Notes under the pieces: model-generated | Databases searched by the model: none | Told to the model about the DNA's origin: nothing | Seen by the model: the letters and a program-made list of their open reading frames with translations, nothing else | DNA from: Nepenthes gracilis | Taxonomy: Eukaryota; Streptophyta; Magnoliopsida; Caryophyllales; Nepenthaceae | Assembly: GCA_033239525.1 (NCBI GenBank) | Contig: BSYO01000026.1 | Coordinates: forward strand, 2,170,001-2,234,000 | Direction of reading: 5' to 3' | Length of the DNA: 64,000 nt | Program-made: the position numbers and the translations under genes | Shown here: in pieces, positions 1 through 25,929 of the stretch | Layout of the letters: each line of letters starts with the position of its first letter | Numbering within the stretch: the first letter of the stretch is position 1

Positions 1-770
1 CTATCCATAATAATGCTTACCCATTTTTAAATTTTTGCTTCCTTGTGTACCAAAATTAATAACTGATTATTTTTTTTCTTAATCTTCCATGATGTATCTC
101 CTACCCACTTAGTTTTTGTAGATAAATGATGCTAATTTTTGTTATAATCCCTGTGTACACTATTTCCATGCTGTTCCTAGTGTGGGTTCCTATGTTTTAG
201 GAGGCAATCTAAAAATATCCTCTTGGACATGTCTCTTAGCTTGCCTGCTCTTGCATATTTGGCATCTTGTTCAAGTTGGAAAAGGCACATCTCTTCAAGG
301 CAATGACTTACCTCACTCTTGCCCCTTTTTCTAATCTTTGAGTGGTATAGGGAGGACACATCTCTGCCAATGAATGCCTTGACAATATTGTAAATCAGAC
401 TCATTCATAAAAGGGGTATTCTAGTACACGGGATCTCATGTTGTAGGATTTGACAAGGCTAAGATATATTCAACTTTATCCTTGTATTACGAACAAATTG
501 TTTCCGAGGTGAACTAGTGACTTTCATATTATAAAGAACCTTACTATTATGCCAAGGTTCTCTTCAAAAAACTTTCATTTATAAACGATCTAATAGAAGT
601 CTTACATTGGCTATCAACTATATAAAAAACTCTCATTTATCCATGCTTGGGACAGGCTATGGAAAAGCAAAGAGGAAAAGAATTTATATCTGTTCTTTTG
701 TTATTTTTTTAAAAAGTTTGTATAATATGTAATCCATCATTTTCCTTGTATTTTCTCCTATTCCTACCAG
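1..770. other. Intron or upstream flank of the SMU2/RED gene; no gene seen
   Basis: This AT-rich stretch precedes the first recognisable SMU2/RED exon, whose acceptor is at 769-770. The earlier part of the protein is not found here on the plus strand, so the 5' exons must lie upstream of the window and this is probably intron sequence. A 75-codon minus-strand open frame (177-404) has no family that I recognise. Confidence 0.5.
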
Positions 771-1664
771 GAAAATGGTTATTCAAATGATATTCCGACG
801 ACTTTGCATAGAAGTAAAGCTGATTGTCCTGTTCCCGAGGTTGGTATTCATGGTATGTTAGGTTATTATTTGGTTTCAGATTTCTGATTTTCATATCATT
901 TTGATCGTTATGTGTGCAGGAAATGGTTACCGTCAATGTTGATGGGTCTGTGCTAGACCGGATTGCGAAAATTATGTCTTATCTCCGGCTTGGATCTTCT
1001 GGGAAAGTTCTCAAGAAGAAGAAGAAGGAGGGGGAAGTGAAAGGTATAGTGTGTTCATCTACCTAAAGTCTGAACTCTTGGATATTGTGGCCCAAAAAAA
1101 CAATATCCCCCTCTGATTTTATCAGTTATAAAATAGTTTCAATGAGTTTGTTAACAAAACCTTCATTCATATTATGCAAAAGAAAGATATGTTGGTGCTG
1201 GGCTATAGTATAATGCTGGACTTTATGGTTTCGGGGTGCATGTATCAGATTTCTGCATGTACTCATCGGGTGGTCTAGTGCACTAGGCATTAGCATTGTG
1301 GGATTTGGGGACTGTTAGTTTTACATAGTCTCACCCCCGTAATGTAGAGAGATTATTTCTATGGTTTAAACTAGTGATCTTTGGATACATTGGAGTAATT
1401 TCACCATTGTGTCAAGGATTAACCTCTTTTGGATATACAACCTAAGTTTTAAAGTTATGAAACCTCGTCAAATCCTTAGTTTATGTACTTGGTTGACTTT
1501 CTTTTGGATGTACTAAAGGCTTACCCTCTTTTGGATATGCACATGCACGTGCACGTGCACATGCACATGCACATGCACATGCACATTGTAATGTACATAT
1601 ATACATATGCACATACATATACATATGTAAATATATGTGTATATGTATACATATATTGACACAC

Positions 1665-1707
<43 letters not shown>

Positions 1708-4555
1708 TACATGTGTTTGTGTGTGTTTTGATTTGTATTTCATCATGCAGGAAAACTTTCAGTTGTTTCCAATGGGTATGATGAAGACGAAAAAGCTTTG
1801 AAGACTGGTGGCACGTTGACCAAGACCCAGATAGAAAGAGAAAAACTTCCACCACCTCCCCCACCTCTCAGAAAGAATAATCTTGATTCTGTGGAAAAAC
1901 ATTTGGTGGCTGTTGCTCGAGATGAAAAAGATGACATATTTCTTGGTTCTGGCGTTGATTATGAGATTCCCAGCAAGGACATGAGTCAAAGCCCAATTTC
2001 AGAGGACATGGAAGAGTCCCCTCGCAACAAGGAAAGAGCTTCTTATTTCAGCGAACCTGCTTATGGTCCAGTTGCACCTTCTAATCCTACCCAAGGGTGG
2101 CATCAGATGGTGTGTTCCATGCTTTGTCATTTGTGTGATGACATATTGAAATCTGGTGTCATTCGTTCCTTTCTTCTTGCTGTAGGCTTTTGTATCAATT
2201 AATATAAATTGTTCCCGAATGCTACATCTGGAGATAAAAACCTCTTCTGAAATCTCATATTCTTCATGGTGATCTTCTCTACCCATCAAACCATTGATCC
2301 AGTTTCCTATAGAATCTCAGGGACTTTCCTAGACACGGTAGTTTTGTTTTTTTAATTTTCTTTGTCTGAAAATAAGTCTGTTATGCTTTACTTATGAGTG
2401 AGGAATGATTGGACGAAGTAAAAGCATAACCTAGGAAAGAAATATCTGCAGATTTTGAACTGTACCTTCATACTCAGGTCTTTATTTGATTTGCTTTCAT
2501 CCCGAATACAGATGGCTGCTTGATATCTTATTTCGGCTGTGATACATGTAACATTGCTCATCATGTCTTATTTCGGCTGCTTGATATGCAGAACGGCTAT
2601 GATACCATGCAAGCACAAGCTCTGGCTGCTGGCTACCAGGGATAGTGGCAGGACTATCAATATGCTGATCAATTAGCCTACCCTGACCAATTCATACAGC
2701 AAAATTTGCCTACTTACGATATGCAGGCAGCTCTGAATGTTCCTCACGATCCACGTTTCATGACACAAGAGGAGAAGGATCGAGGTTTGGGGTCTGTGTT
2801 TAAGCGGGACGATCATCGGCTTCTACAACTTAGGGAAAAAGATGCTAGGGAAAAGGATCCTACCTTCATTTCGGAGAGTTATTCTGAATGCTATCCTGGC
2901 TATCAGGAGTACAACCGGGAGGTTGTGGAGAGTGATGATGAAGATGACTTGTCAAAAATGGATATGGGCGGGCGTGTAAGTGATTTTCTCCCTGCCTTTC
3001 CCTTCTCTTTCTCTCTACCTGTCCTATTCTATTCTCTCTTTCCACCCTGATTCCCTTCAAAATGTATAGTTCTTTGATTTCCACTGTTGCATTGATGCAA
3101 ATATCAGGGCCCCTTTTCATAATATGCTTCCATAACAGTGATATATCACGATTTTATTAGCCGATATATCGTCGATATGGCTCTATCATCTTAAGATTTT
3201 CGAAATTTTTTTACAATATATTTGATATCAATTTGTATTGTTTAATATATCTGCTACTGATATAGCTGCAACCGATATTGATATTTTCTTCCATATGTTG
3301 GTTTCACATTTAGTTGGCTTGAAAGATTAAGCACCGTTTAGTTTCTTTCCCCAGTTGTTCACAAGAAGAAAAGGAAAAGGTTTGTGTACCTTTTTACTGA
3401 TTCTTTCTTTTTAGATAAATGGCATTCAATCAAGACGAGTCTCAACAAAAGAGTCTAAAACCGTGTCAAATGCCAGATTTTAGTAGTTTTTTGTGCATTT
3501 TCAGTTTTGTGGGCATCAGGACAAGACTATAAATTTGTTTCAAGAGATTGATCATATGAGAAGAGAGGAATCTAAGATAGTTAAATGCAAGAACAAAGGC
3601 AGCAATATAGGGTATAAATATAGGAAATTAAAGAGGCCTGAATGCACCATGAACTTTGATAACTACTAATTTTGTTTACTGATCCGTGTTTTAAGTTCCT
3701 TTATTGTTTTTGTTTTTTGGTTACGGTTTGCGACTTGGATTGCTTTCCATATGGGAATTATTCTGGTTGATGTATTAGTTCAGGGTACTGCATCTTACCT
3801 CCAGGTGCGAGACTTGTTGTGGTTCTCCCAGTAGAGAAGCTTTCGCATTCACTCAATATTCAATATTATAAGTTAGACGGATGAATAATAAAGATTAAAT
3901 ATCTATTTAATTACTTGAATATCTAATACGGACCATTGGGAGTATGTGGGAGTCTCGACAATGTGAGGCCATTCGCAGCACTCGGGAGGTGCAACTCCTT
4001 CGCTTCTGTCCGAGGCAATTTGACGTCAATCCAATGGTCTAGGTGCTTTCTTTCATCTTCTATAGATGCTTTCAATTTTTCTAAATAAAACATGTGGACT
4101 GTTAGATTTATCTCCAACACCAATTTGAGTATATTGGCTGAGGATTATGACCAATTTGCATAGTGGCATGCAAATATTTGACTGTCGGCATTATTTTCTG
4201 AACCCATAGATTGGTGATTTCCCAGTGGGAACGGGAAACCATTATCTTAATGTGGTGTCGGTGACTGTTCAAACAGGCCAAGGGCCGCCTTCACCGGTGG
4301 GATTTTGAGACAGAGGAGGAATGGGCACAGTACAACGAGCAAAAGGAAGCCATGCCGAAGGCGGCATTCCAGTTTGGAGTGAAGATGCAAGACGGCCGGA
4401 AGACGAGGAAGCAGAACAAGGAACAGAAGCTCACCAATGAGCTTCACAAGATCAACAAGATCATCTCCAGGAAGAAGATCGAAAAGGGTGACGCCGCCGA
4501 TTCTGGTGGTGCGGCTTACGACGACATCCAGCCTGCAAAGAAGCCCCGCATATGA
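771..4555 (+). CDS. SMU2: SMU2/RED (IK-type) spliceosomal protein, 3' part, with one premature stop
   Basis: This encodes the C-terminal part (about 404 residues in the window) of the plant RED/SMU2 protein. In the family this nuclear splicing factor works with SMU1 in the spliceosomal B complex; that role is family knowledge, not seen here. The predicted exons are 771-839, 920-1043, 1751-2109, 2592-2975 and 4277-4555, all with AG acceptors and GT donors in consistent phase. Recognisable blocks are IPTTLHRSKADCPVPE, the DGSVLDRIAKIMSYLRLGS stretch, a poly-proline run in the third exon, DPRFMTQEEKDRGLGSVFK, and the terminal RED signature RWDFETEEEWAQYNEQKEAM with MPKAAFQFGVKMQDGRKTRK. The protein ends KKPRI then TGA at 4553-4555. 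Its 5' exons lie upstream of the window. Oddity: exon 2592-2975 carries an in-frame TAG at 2643-2645, between GYQG and WQDYQY, where relatives have an acidic residue as I recall. All other exons are clean, so this may be a recent null allele, a sequence error, or early decay. Confidence 0.85.
1538..1718. repeat. Compound alternating purine-pyrimidine microsatellite in a SMU2 intron
   Basis: Three blocks lie side by side: CACGTG/ACATGC-type hexamers (about 1538-1585), a TATACATATGCAC-type spacer, and a run of ACACAT hexamers (about 1660-1712) ending in a TGTGTTTG tract. Almost every step alternates purine and pyrimidine. It is entirely inside the intron 1044-1750, just before the exon acceptor. 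Open frames of Cys-Met or Val-Cys repeats seen here in several frames are artefacts of the repeat. Confidence 0.9.
3125..3300. repeat. GATAT/CGATATATCG-rich MITE-like repeat, copy 1 (SMU2 intron)
   Basis: The stretch is dense in the words GATATATC, CGATAT and TATCGTCGATATGG within the last SMU2 intron (2976-4276). It belongs to a family also seen at 16120-16375, 16770-17030, 17725-17915, 19770-19985 and 51835-51945. Confidence 0.55.
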
Positions 4556-5224
4556 AAATCATGAAACAGCCTCAGTTTTTTTTTTTTTATCTTCAATTTT
4601 TATTTTTTTGTATGCGTCGCCGCCGTCCCCTTCGGCCGCCGTGAGTGGAGGCGCATTTTGTGTTAATGTATCAGTATATGTTCTTTCATCTACCAGATTT
4701 CCATGATCTGAGAACATCTTTCAGCTGCTGCATTAACTTTGCATGTAATATCAGTGCTTGCTGCTTACAGTCTAACGCCCTGTTTGGTAGAACTTAATTA
4801 GAATTTCATTGTTGGGTTATTTATATATTATTTTTTTTTGAAAAAATATTATTTTATTATGTGAGGATAAAAAATTATTTTATATAAATTAATTGGTTAT
4901 TTTCTTATTTATACTGTATTAAATATAAAAAAATTAATTTATAATTTAAATTTATTTATTTTAAGTGATTAATTAAATAAAAATTATTAATTATTAATAT
5001 TATTTTTTATTTTAAAAATAATGATTTTATTTTAACAATTAAACATAAGCATTACCCTTATTTTGTATTAATTAAAAAAAGCTATTATTTATACTATTTA
5101 TATAAAATCAATATTAGGTTATTATAAGATACTAGATATTAAGAATATATAATTATTATTAAAATAATAGAATTGATAGTTATCAAAATGTACAATAATA
5201 TTATATTTTATGATAATTATTTAA
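4556..5224. other. SMU2 3' UTR and AT-rich spacer before CDC5
   Basis: About 200 bp of mixed-composition sequence after the SMU2 stop is presumably 3' UTR. It is followed by a roughly 450-bp very AT-rich block that opens with a CCCTGTTTGGTAG word (about 4778), a start seen in some plant MITEs. No second end could be matched, so the MITE idea is weak. No gene seen. Confidence 0.4.
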
Positions 5225-5512
5225 TTTAAAATGCCAGACATGATAATTATTTTCAAATTTAGGTCTAGAATTCCTATAAATTTCTCCTGCAACCCGGAAG
5301 TGCCATTCCTTCCTTTTCTCCTGCCATTTCTCCGACTTCTCAGTCCATTGATCTGCCATCGGCATTCAGTCACCGACAACCGTCTACTTCCACCTACCGC
5401 CGCCACAACCAAGCAACTTGCACTCTTTGTTCCCCCTCTCTTCGCGTCTCTTCGCTTTCTTCCTCCTTCGTTACGGATCCCTTTGCATCGCCAGAGCCAC
5501 AGGTATAACTTT

Positions 5513-5520
5513 AACCCTAA
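5513..5520 (+). promoter_or_regulatory. Telo-box (AACCCTAA) in the CDC5 leader region
   Basis: AACCCTAA lies about 205 bp upstream of the CDC5 start codon, in a pyrimidine-rich leader. Telo-boxes are common in promoters and leaders of plant housekeeping genes. No clear TATA box was seen in this stretch. An AG-GTATAA sequence just before it could be a 5' UTR splice donor. Confidence 0.4.
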
Positions 5521-5706
5521 CGGCGAGAAGCAAAACCTTATAATCATATCCGATTTTAACAATCACAAGCACGCAAAGAGAAGCGCTAGAACCGCAGGCG
5601 TTTAGTCGAGGGGGGGGGGGAGAGGGAGACCTGTTGAAGCTACGAGCTTCTTTTCGCTTTATTTTCATAATCTAGACGAACCCTGAGAATTGAAGCAAGA
5701 GTTTAA

Positions 5707-19101
<13,395 letters not shown>

Positions 19102-19764
19102 ACACATAAGTTTCTCAAACCCGTTTGTTGGATGGCGATGATTGCCAAGATGAGACTGATGCTTGGCGTGATTTCGGGAAATAATATCATTGTGGTTTCA
19201 TAATTGCCAGAATCAAATGAGATTGTTGCTGCAGAATTAGTGAGAAAATCTTCTTGGGAGGTATGACCATATGCTTTTTGTAACTTTATTTTCGTCTGCC
19301 AAATCAATTCTGTGAACTAAAGGAATTCTTCAATTTACGTGCCAACTTAGGGTTTTTCTTTACTTCCTGATTTTGATGTACTGGCTAAATTTCTAATCAT
19401 GATATTATGTTTTGTGTTTATAAGATGCTATTATTGATGAACTTCTAGTCATCGTGTTGGTAGTTCTGATTTGAATATGTACTGATTGTTGTAATGAATT
19501 TGAAGGGAAATTTATTGACATATGATGATGGTAAGATGGCCAATATAAATAATTAAGTGATCTTTTTTCTCCAAAGCTCTTTTCCTTTTCTGCAATCACA
19601 TACACACACCATCTTCATCTGAGTTACTGAAGGGTTGTGGCCTCAGTAACCCAGCCGGACTCCGGTAGTTCCACCGGTCCACCGGAGATGGAGGTTACAG
19701 AGAGAGGTGGTTGTGCTGTGATAGAGATGAAAATCAGAACAGAAAGAATGAGCAGTAAGACTTA
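19102..19764. other. CDC5 3' UTR and downstream flank; no gene seen
   Basis: Sequence of normal composition follows the CDC5 stop. The 3' UTR probably ends within the first 300-400 bp. No clear terminator signal beyond AT-rich stretches. Confidence 0.4.
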
Positions 19765-19769
19765 GAAGT

Positions 19770-19985
19770 ATAGATGAAAATATGAGGTAATATGTATCGA
19801 TTTGAACCACCTACACTGATATTTCTTGTTGATATGGCAACATCGTGGTATATTGTTATTATGATAATATGTCTGCTATTTGGCCGATATATTGGGTGAT
19901 ATTTACGTGTTGATATATGATTTTTAAAATTGTTTTTATTTAGATATATCTGATATTAATACGTATTATTTGATATGCGTAGTTA
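19770..19985. repeat. GATAT-rich MITE-like repeat, copy 5
   Basis: It opens with TAGATGAAAATATGAGG, then has GTATATTGTTATTATGATAA, GGCCGATATATTGGGTGATA and ATATCTGATATTAATACG. It lies just downstream of CDC5. Confidence 0.5.
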
Positions 19986-22900
19986 TTAGATGGGCTCTGT
20001 GTTGAGCACGGCATGTTTATGTCACAGGCCGTGTTTGGCATGGCATGGGCTGTGTCGTTTCACAGGCTAGAACTGTACGACCTAATTTTTAATATGTAAA
20101 GAAATAAAAAATATATTAAAAATAAATTATACAAAAATATTATAAAAAATATATTATATATTATTTATTTCATCAATTTTTTTGTTATATTATAATTTAA
20201 AAAATTAAAAAAATACATTTATTAATAACTATTGATTATTTTTAGGTTTTATTTATATTTTTATGACTTACTTTTATAGTCCAGCTAAAAATGGTTGGAT
20301 TTCTAATGTAATTTTTTACGTCTTACTAATCTTTAAGAAGGATATATATTTTTATGAATTTTGGTGTCATTTATTTTTTTCATCTACTCGTCCCTTGGCA
20401 CTGAAAGTAGAGTTTGATGATACAATACTTGTTGGTAGAACTAATAGATCTCTTGCCATTGATGTGAGCATAAGAAGTGTGGTCGTTAATTTTCTACTAA
20501 TCTAAAATTTTGAATTGTTATTTGTTTTGGTTGAAATATGATTCGATTATAAGTAGTGAAAAAATTTTAATCAGTATTATATTTTTATCAACTGGCTGTG
20601 TTTCACGTTGAGCTTATATTAATAAAAGTTAATCGTTTTGGCCACATCTATTGTTGCTTATTTTTGCTACTGGAATTAGTGTGTTTGGGGTTGATTATGG
20701 TATATATAAGTTGTACATTGTATACGAGTTGTAATATATATGTCCATTTATTTTTTCTGCACTATCAGTTTTCCTCATATTGTAAAATTATTTAAGATAT
20801 ATGTATAATTTATATAAATTCATGTGAGAGTTTATAATTGTGGCAATGCTAAGTATTAAAGGATTTTTCTAACAGTTTTATTTTTTTTAAAAGTTAAATA
20901 TAATATTAATAAATATATTATTTTTAATAATTTATAATATTTATTTAAATCTAAAATAATATATTTACTTTTAATATTGACATTATTTTGTAGAAATTAT
21001 AGTTGTCTCAAAAAGACACAATCAAATCAGTAAATGTTAACAATTGGCTTGACAGTAAATTCAGATGGAATAATGAATACTTCTAAGTTTTTAGTAGCAA
21101 AATTAAATATTTTTAAAAATATTTAAATTTTAATTATTTTTTAATTAATATTTATAATTAACTTAAATGTTAAAATATTTTTAATGTAAAAGATAGTTAA
21201 AATAAAATAAAAAGGATAGGTGATCCCCAAAATTTGATATGTTAATTTTCATTTTGTTGAGCACTTGATCTTGATTTTTTTTATAGGTTAGCTTATTTTA
21301 TTTGCACATCTTTGTTATTTTCAAAAGAAAAATTTTAATAAATATTATATAAAATAATTTATTATTTAAAATTAAAAACATATTATATATATAAAAAATG
21401 TATTATTAAAAGTAACAGAAAAAAATCTTATTATATATTTTAAATTTATTTATAATAATATTAATTATTTTAAAAATTATAAAAATAATGTATGGGTGTT
21501 TAATTTTAAATATGATACTAATATTAATTATTGTAATATTAATATGATATTAATAATATTAATTATTTTAGTTACAATAATATTAAATTTTTTCTAATAT
21601 TAAATTTTTAAAAATTTGATATGATGTAATATAAATATAATATAAATTATTATGTGATGACAATATATCTTTAGTCAAAAAATATTTAAATTTTACGTGT
21701 ATTAATTCAGAAATTAATTTTATTCAAATTATAAAAAAAGATAAATAATATCTCATTTAATAATTTATTAGGATATTTTTATATACTTACGTTATAAACA
21801 CTTCTATACGTACAGTTTGAATTTTGAGTCTTTCGTTGTGAGAAAAGTATCCTCCAATTAAACTGTATATTTTGCTAGTTCTTTGTGATTGAATTACTTG
21901 TCGAACTAAAAATTATTAGCCTTATACTATTTAAAAATATTAGTTTAATTTGAGTTAAAAATAATTATTATCTTTTATATTTTTTCATATGTCTCTTTAA
22001 ATATCATGTACATTTAAAATTATTACATGTACAATCTTTTTAATATTTGTTTTATAAGCAGTTTATTACTAATCATTAATTAATTTAATCTTAAAAAATT
22101 ATCACACATTATTAGAATACTCTTTGGAGGCGATAAGAATTAAAAATGAGTTATTTTTTACCCTTTATAATTTAGAGATCATATATTTAAATGATATAAA
22201 TAATTTCTTTGCAATAAATGAATAATATATATATATTTGATTATGAGTAAATATATTATTGATGGGGCTTCTATGATAACCACAGGTGATCTTGTTTTAT
22301 TTACTACACAATTTCTCATCCTCACCCAAGTTCTTGATAATTGTTACAAATTTTATTACAACTCTCCTAAATATAAGCTTTTTAAATTGCTAAGATGTAT
22401 CTTTGTAATGCAGAAGACTAATATTTAAGACAATATGTTAAAATATTATCTTAATTTTTGTATTTTATTACTTTTAAAATGATCTTTGTTAGATCCGACT
22501 AAAATTTAGGCTGTCCCAAACCTACTATCTCAGGTTCAGATCGAGATGACAAGTTTAGGCTATTAGAGATTGAACTATCAGCTATTTGGTCCAAGAATTA
22601 TGCCTCTATCAATTAGTTCAAATTCAAATAATTTAATGATAAGCTTGATGATCGGGTGATCGAGTGATTGGATAACCAAACTGTTGAATAATCAAAAAGT
22701 CAGAATACAATTGTTTTAGAAATTGGTCAATAAAAAAATCAAAAGAAACGAGTCAAGGATAATAGACTGTCTAATTAGATTGTTGATCATTTATACTTAG
22801 CTAATTTATTGATATTTTAATACTAACTCATCATTCAAGCTGAACAACCAATCTATTAGCACTAATTGAACCGTCAACTAGAGTCGGAGAAACCAGCATT
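19986..22900. other. AT-rich intergenic DNA; no gene seen
   Basis: A short GC-richer patch (about 19990-20085, with repeated GGCATG and GGGCTGTG words) is followed by very AT-rich DNA to about 22490, then by DNA of mixed composition. Small open frames near 20263-20795 and 22237 show no family features. Confidence 0.5.
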
Positions 22901-22919
22901 AGAGGAGCATCAGTATAAT

Positions 22920-23320
22920 CATCTAAAAAAACATTCAAAATCGCCCACTAAGTTCACTTTCATGAACACGACAATTGATTCTTAGAATTGAGAAAATATA
23001 ACCTGATTTTTTGACTCTAGTCAACAAACCATCTAAAATCACTCAGTAAGCCAACATCCATGAACGTGATGGGTGAATATTAAAATTGAGGAGACAGGGC
23101 CCAACGTTAGTTTTTGGTTAGCAAATTACTCGAGATCATTCATTAAACCCATATCCATGAATGTGATAGTTGGATATTTAAATTAAAAAATATAGCTTAT
23201 TATTAGAATTCTAATTATTAAAACTGTCTATAACCGTCTAATAAATTATGTTCATGAATGTGACATTAATTTTAAAGGTACAATCTTTTAAAAAAGAAAT
23301 CAATTATTATATAACTGTCT
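22920..23320. repeat. Degenerate tandem repeat, period about 97 bp, four copies
   Basis: The marker word ATGAACACGA/ATGAACGTGA/ATGAATGTGA falls at 22961, 23060, 23157 and 23254, spaced 99, 97 and 97 bp. Each copy also carries a preceding CTAAAATCACTCA-like word and a following TGGATATTTAAATT-like word. A partial fifth copy may start near 23309 (AACTGTCTATAACC). No coding potential. Confidence 0.7.
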
Positions 23321-24104
23321 ATAACCTATTATGAAAAGAATGATCAATTATGAAAGAAGTTACTCAATCAATTTTATAATGGATACTGACCTCTACAAAT
23401 GCAAAGCCTATTAATGCAGTAATGCATTTTTTAATATTGAGATTAAAGATATTTTTTCTGATGATTATAATCTGGTGACAATGATTAAGAATTTTGTAAT
23501 TTGATGGTCAGATAATCGTAAAATTTAAAAGTTATACAGATCAAAATATCAGAGCATTTAATCACTCGCTAATCATTATAATATTTACAATTCGACATCA
23601 AATTTGTACCACTCAATTTGGATGGAGATATTCGAAGATTACCTTTAGAACACCTCATTTTTATAAAATATTTTTTAAGAGCTTAATCCTCTAGTCATTT
23701 ACTTTTATTTTCTAACTTATTTGTTAAAAATTATTATTCTTAAATATTTAAATATTAAAATCTAATTTCAAAATTAGGAAAGATCTAATTTTGATCATTT
23801 GAATTTTTATTCTAATTTTTAATATGTAAGATTTAAGTTGAAAAGCTTAAAAATCTTCTTCAAAATTTTTCAAGTCAAAATCTAAATTTAAAATATATAT
23901 CAATCTTAATTATTAAAATAATAAGATACATGGGTATTGATTTGAGTTTGGCAAAATCGGGATATAGAAAAGGACAACTAATATTCATATAATTATTTTA
24001 TAAATATTTTTTATATAAATATAGGCAAAGAGATAGTGTGTCCTTTTTATTTTATTTTTTTTATTTATAAAAAATTAAATAAAAATTATAACTTAATTAT
24101 ATAA
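23321..24104. other. AT-rich intergenic DNA; no gene seen
   Basis: No coding similarity or repeat boundaries were recognised before the truncated end of the pectin methylesterase relic. Confidence 0.5.
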
Positions 24105-24796
24105 GCGGAGAGTTCCCACACCATCGACGAAATTCTTATTGCCTGTGACGACGGTCTTCTGTGATCCGTCACCGTACATGGTGACGTTCACCATCGTCTT
24201 GGTCACCGGCACGTACTCCTCTTAAATCCCTTGTTTGACATGAATTAAATACCTGCATTATATTAGAAGAAAAATGAGAAACATTTATAAATATTTATAA
24301 ATAATAATTTTTTTAATATAAATTTATAATACAAATTAATAAATAATATATTATATTATTAAAAATATTTTTCAAACGCCTTTCTAAAAAAAATTATTTT
24401 AAATATAAAAAATAATTCTGAGTTTGGTTGGAGTTTATTTATCAAAAAAAAAAAGAAAGAAAAAAAAGGAGGGAGTTTTCCGTAATTTCGACGGCTGGGC
24501 TGTCATCCCTTATTATAACCGGACGGTGACGAAGCTAGCTCACCTGCCATGGCGATTCTCAGGCATGGAAGCCAATGCATCAGTCATCCTGGTGAAATTG
24601 CCACCACCATCTTTGGCAACCGTAACATTAGGTATCAGATGAGTCGTCGTCGATTTTGACAGAAGGCTTCGTTCTTCATGGCCTACCCATGGAGGAGGCC
24701 GGCCGGCTTCTTCCGACAGAAGGTGGCGCGTAGCTGCAGGCATGTCGAAGTTGGATAGGAAAGATGACAGCTCAGCGACAATGGCGAGAGAGTTGC

Positions 24797-24980
24797 TGAC
24801 TATTTATATATTGGTTAATGACTACAATAATGAAAAAAGAAAAAATCTTTGCTTTGCCTATTCTCTCTCTCCCTCGCCCCTGTTCCCTCTCTGATTTCCT
24901 GACATCCTCTTTTTCTTCCCCGTTTTCCAGAGCCCCCTTCTTTTCCCTTTTCTTCTTCACACACACAACACACACACACA

Positions 24981-25017
<37 letters not shown>

Positions 25018-25125
25018 TCTCTGTTTCCCTCTTTTCCCTATCTCATCCGCTAGAACTCCCTCCTCCTCAGCAATTGCACCACCTCGCCGTCGATTTATCA
25101 CGATACGGTCAGGAAGCACGTATCA
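24797..25125 (+). repeat. 5' LTR of the gene-carrying element
   Basis: 329 bp, TG...CA, with a long pyrimidine tract and a CA/CT microsatellite (about 24958-25014). A hand count against the 3' LTR over the first 165 bp gives about one mismatch in nine, so the insertion is not recent. AATGGTACTTTCATTGAG follows the LTR and probably holds the primer-binding site. Confidence 0.85.
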
Positions 25126-25200
25126 AATGGTACTTTCATTGAGACAAAAGCGGATGAGGCACTGATCGAGGAATGAGTACTCGACACACTCGAAGAGGCC

Positions 25201-25705
25201 ATGGCCGAGCTTGCCAACACGATAAAGGACTTGCGGTGGGCTACCGACCGCCTTGTCACCAACTCGTCCACCATGGCTTCCACTGCAGCACAAATTCGGT
25301 CATCCATCATTGAGCTCAGCCAATCACTCGACAGACTCGAGCAATACTTTAGCTGGTCAGTGAACCTTTTACCTTTTGTGGCTTCTTCTACTGTTGTTTT
25401 CCCTCCTTCAATTCTACTAGACACTCACATCGCTCCACACCTTCACCTTCCCCAACCAGAAATCCCTGTTCTACCAACCCCCTCATCGTTACGGATTTTC
25501 ATCACAAATATTTTATCCCTATTTGCTCAAACTATACCCGTCCTTCCACATCCATCATCTGTCCGAACCTAAGGAGGACAACGACGTTGTAGAACCAGGT
25601 GAGGAGGTGAAGGAGACTGTGCCGTTATTAAGCCTCGACAACACTGGTAGATCTGATGTCGTGCCTCCAACTACTCAAACCTCACCAGATATGCGTCGTG
25701 CCTAA
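25201..25705 (+). pseudogene. gag-like N-terminal fragment of the gene-carrying element
   Basis: It begins MAELANTIKDLRWATDRL, with a heptad-like helical stretch to RLEQYFSW, then a proline-rich segment ending at 25572. A second acidic frame, overlapping with a frame shift, continues to 25705 (EEVKETVPLLSLDNTGRSD). This resembles the N-terminal region of some plant Ty3 gag proteins. There is no zinc knuckle and no protease. Confidence 0.5.
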
Positions 25706-25929
25706 TCAGATGTCCAAAACACCTTCTATCCTTGTTTAACCTAGCCAAACGATCTGTTGCTCTCCACCAAAAATTTTATTATTTTCACTAGTGTGGAGAC
25801 AGTAACACCTATTTCTTTTGCGGCTTTATGAAAGTGTGGATTTGTGGAATTACATGAATGGTTTAGCGATCTAGTGATTTCGGATGATGGCTTGGGATAA
25901 ACATTGCACGAACTAAATAATTTTGCTGG

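Noticed and set aside
177..404. 75-codon minus-strand open frame near the left edge
   Set aside because: No domain or family signature was recognised, it lies in probable SMU2 intron, and the codon context is not convincing.
1481..1864. Long minus-strand frames of Cys-Met, Val-Cys or Tyr-Val repeats
   Set aside because: They are translations of the hexamer microsatellite in different frames.
24818..25165. 115-codon frame rich in Ser, Leu and Phe with a Thr-His run
   Set aside because: It is a translation of the pyrimidine tract and CA/CT microsatellite in the 5' LTR.
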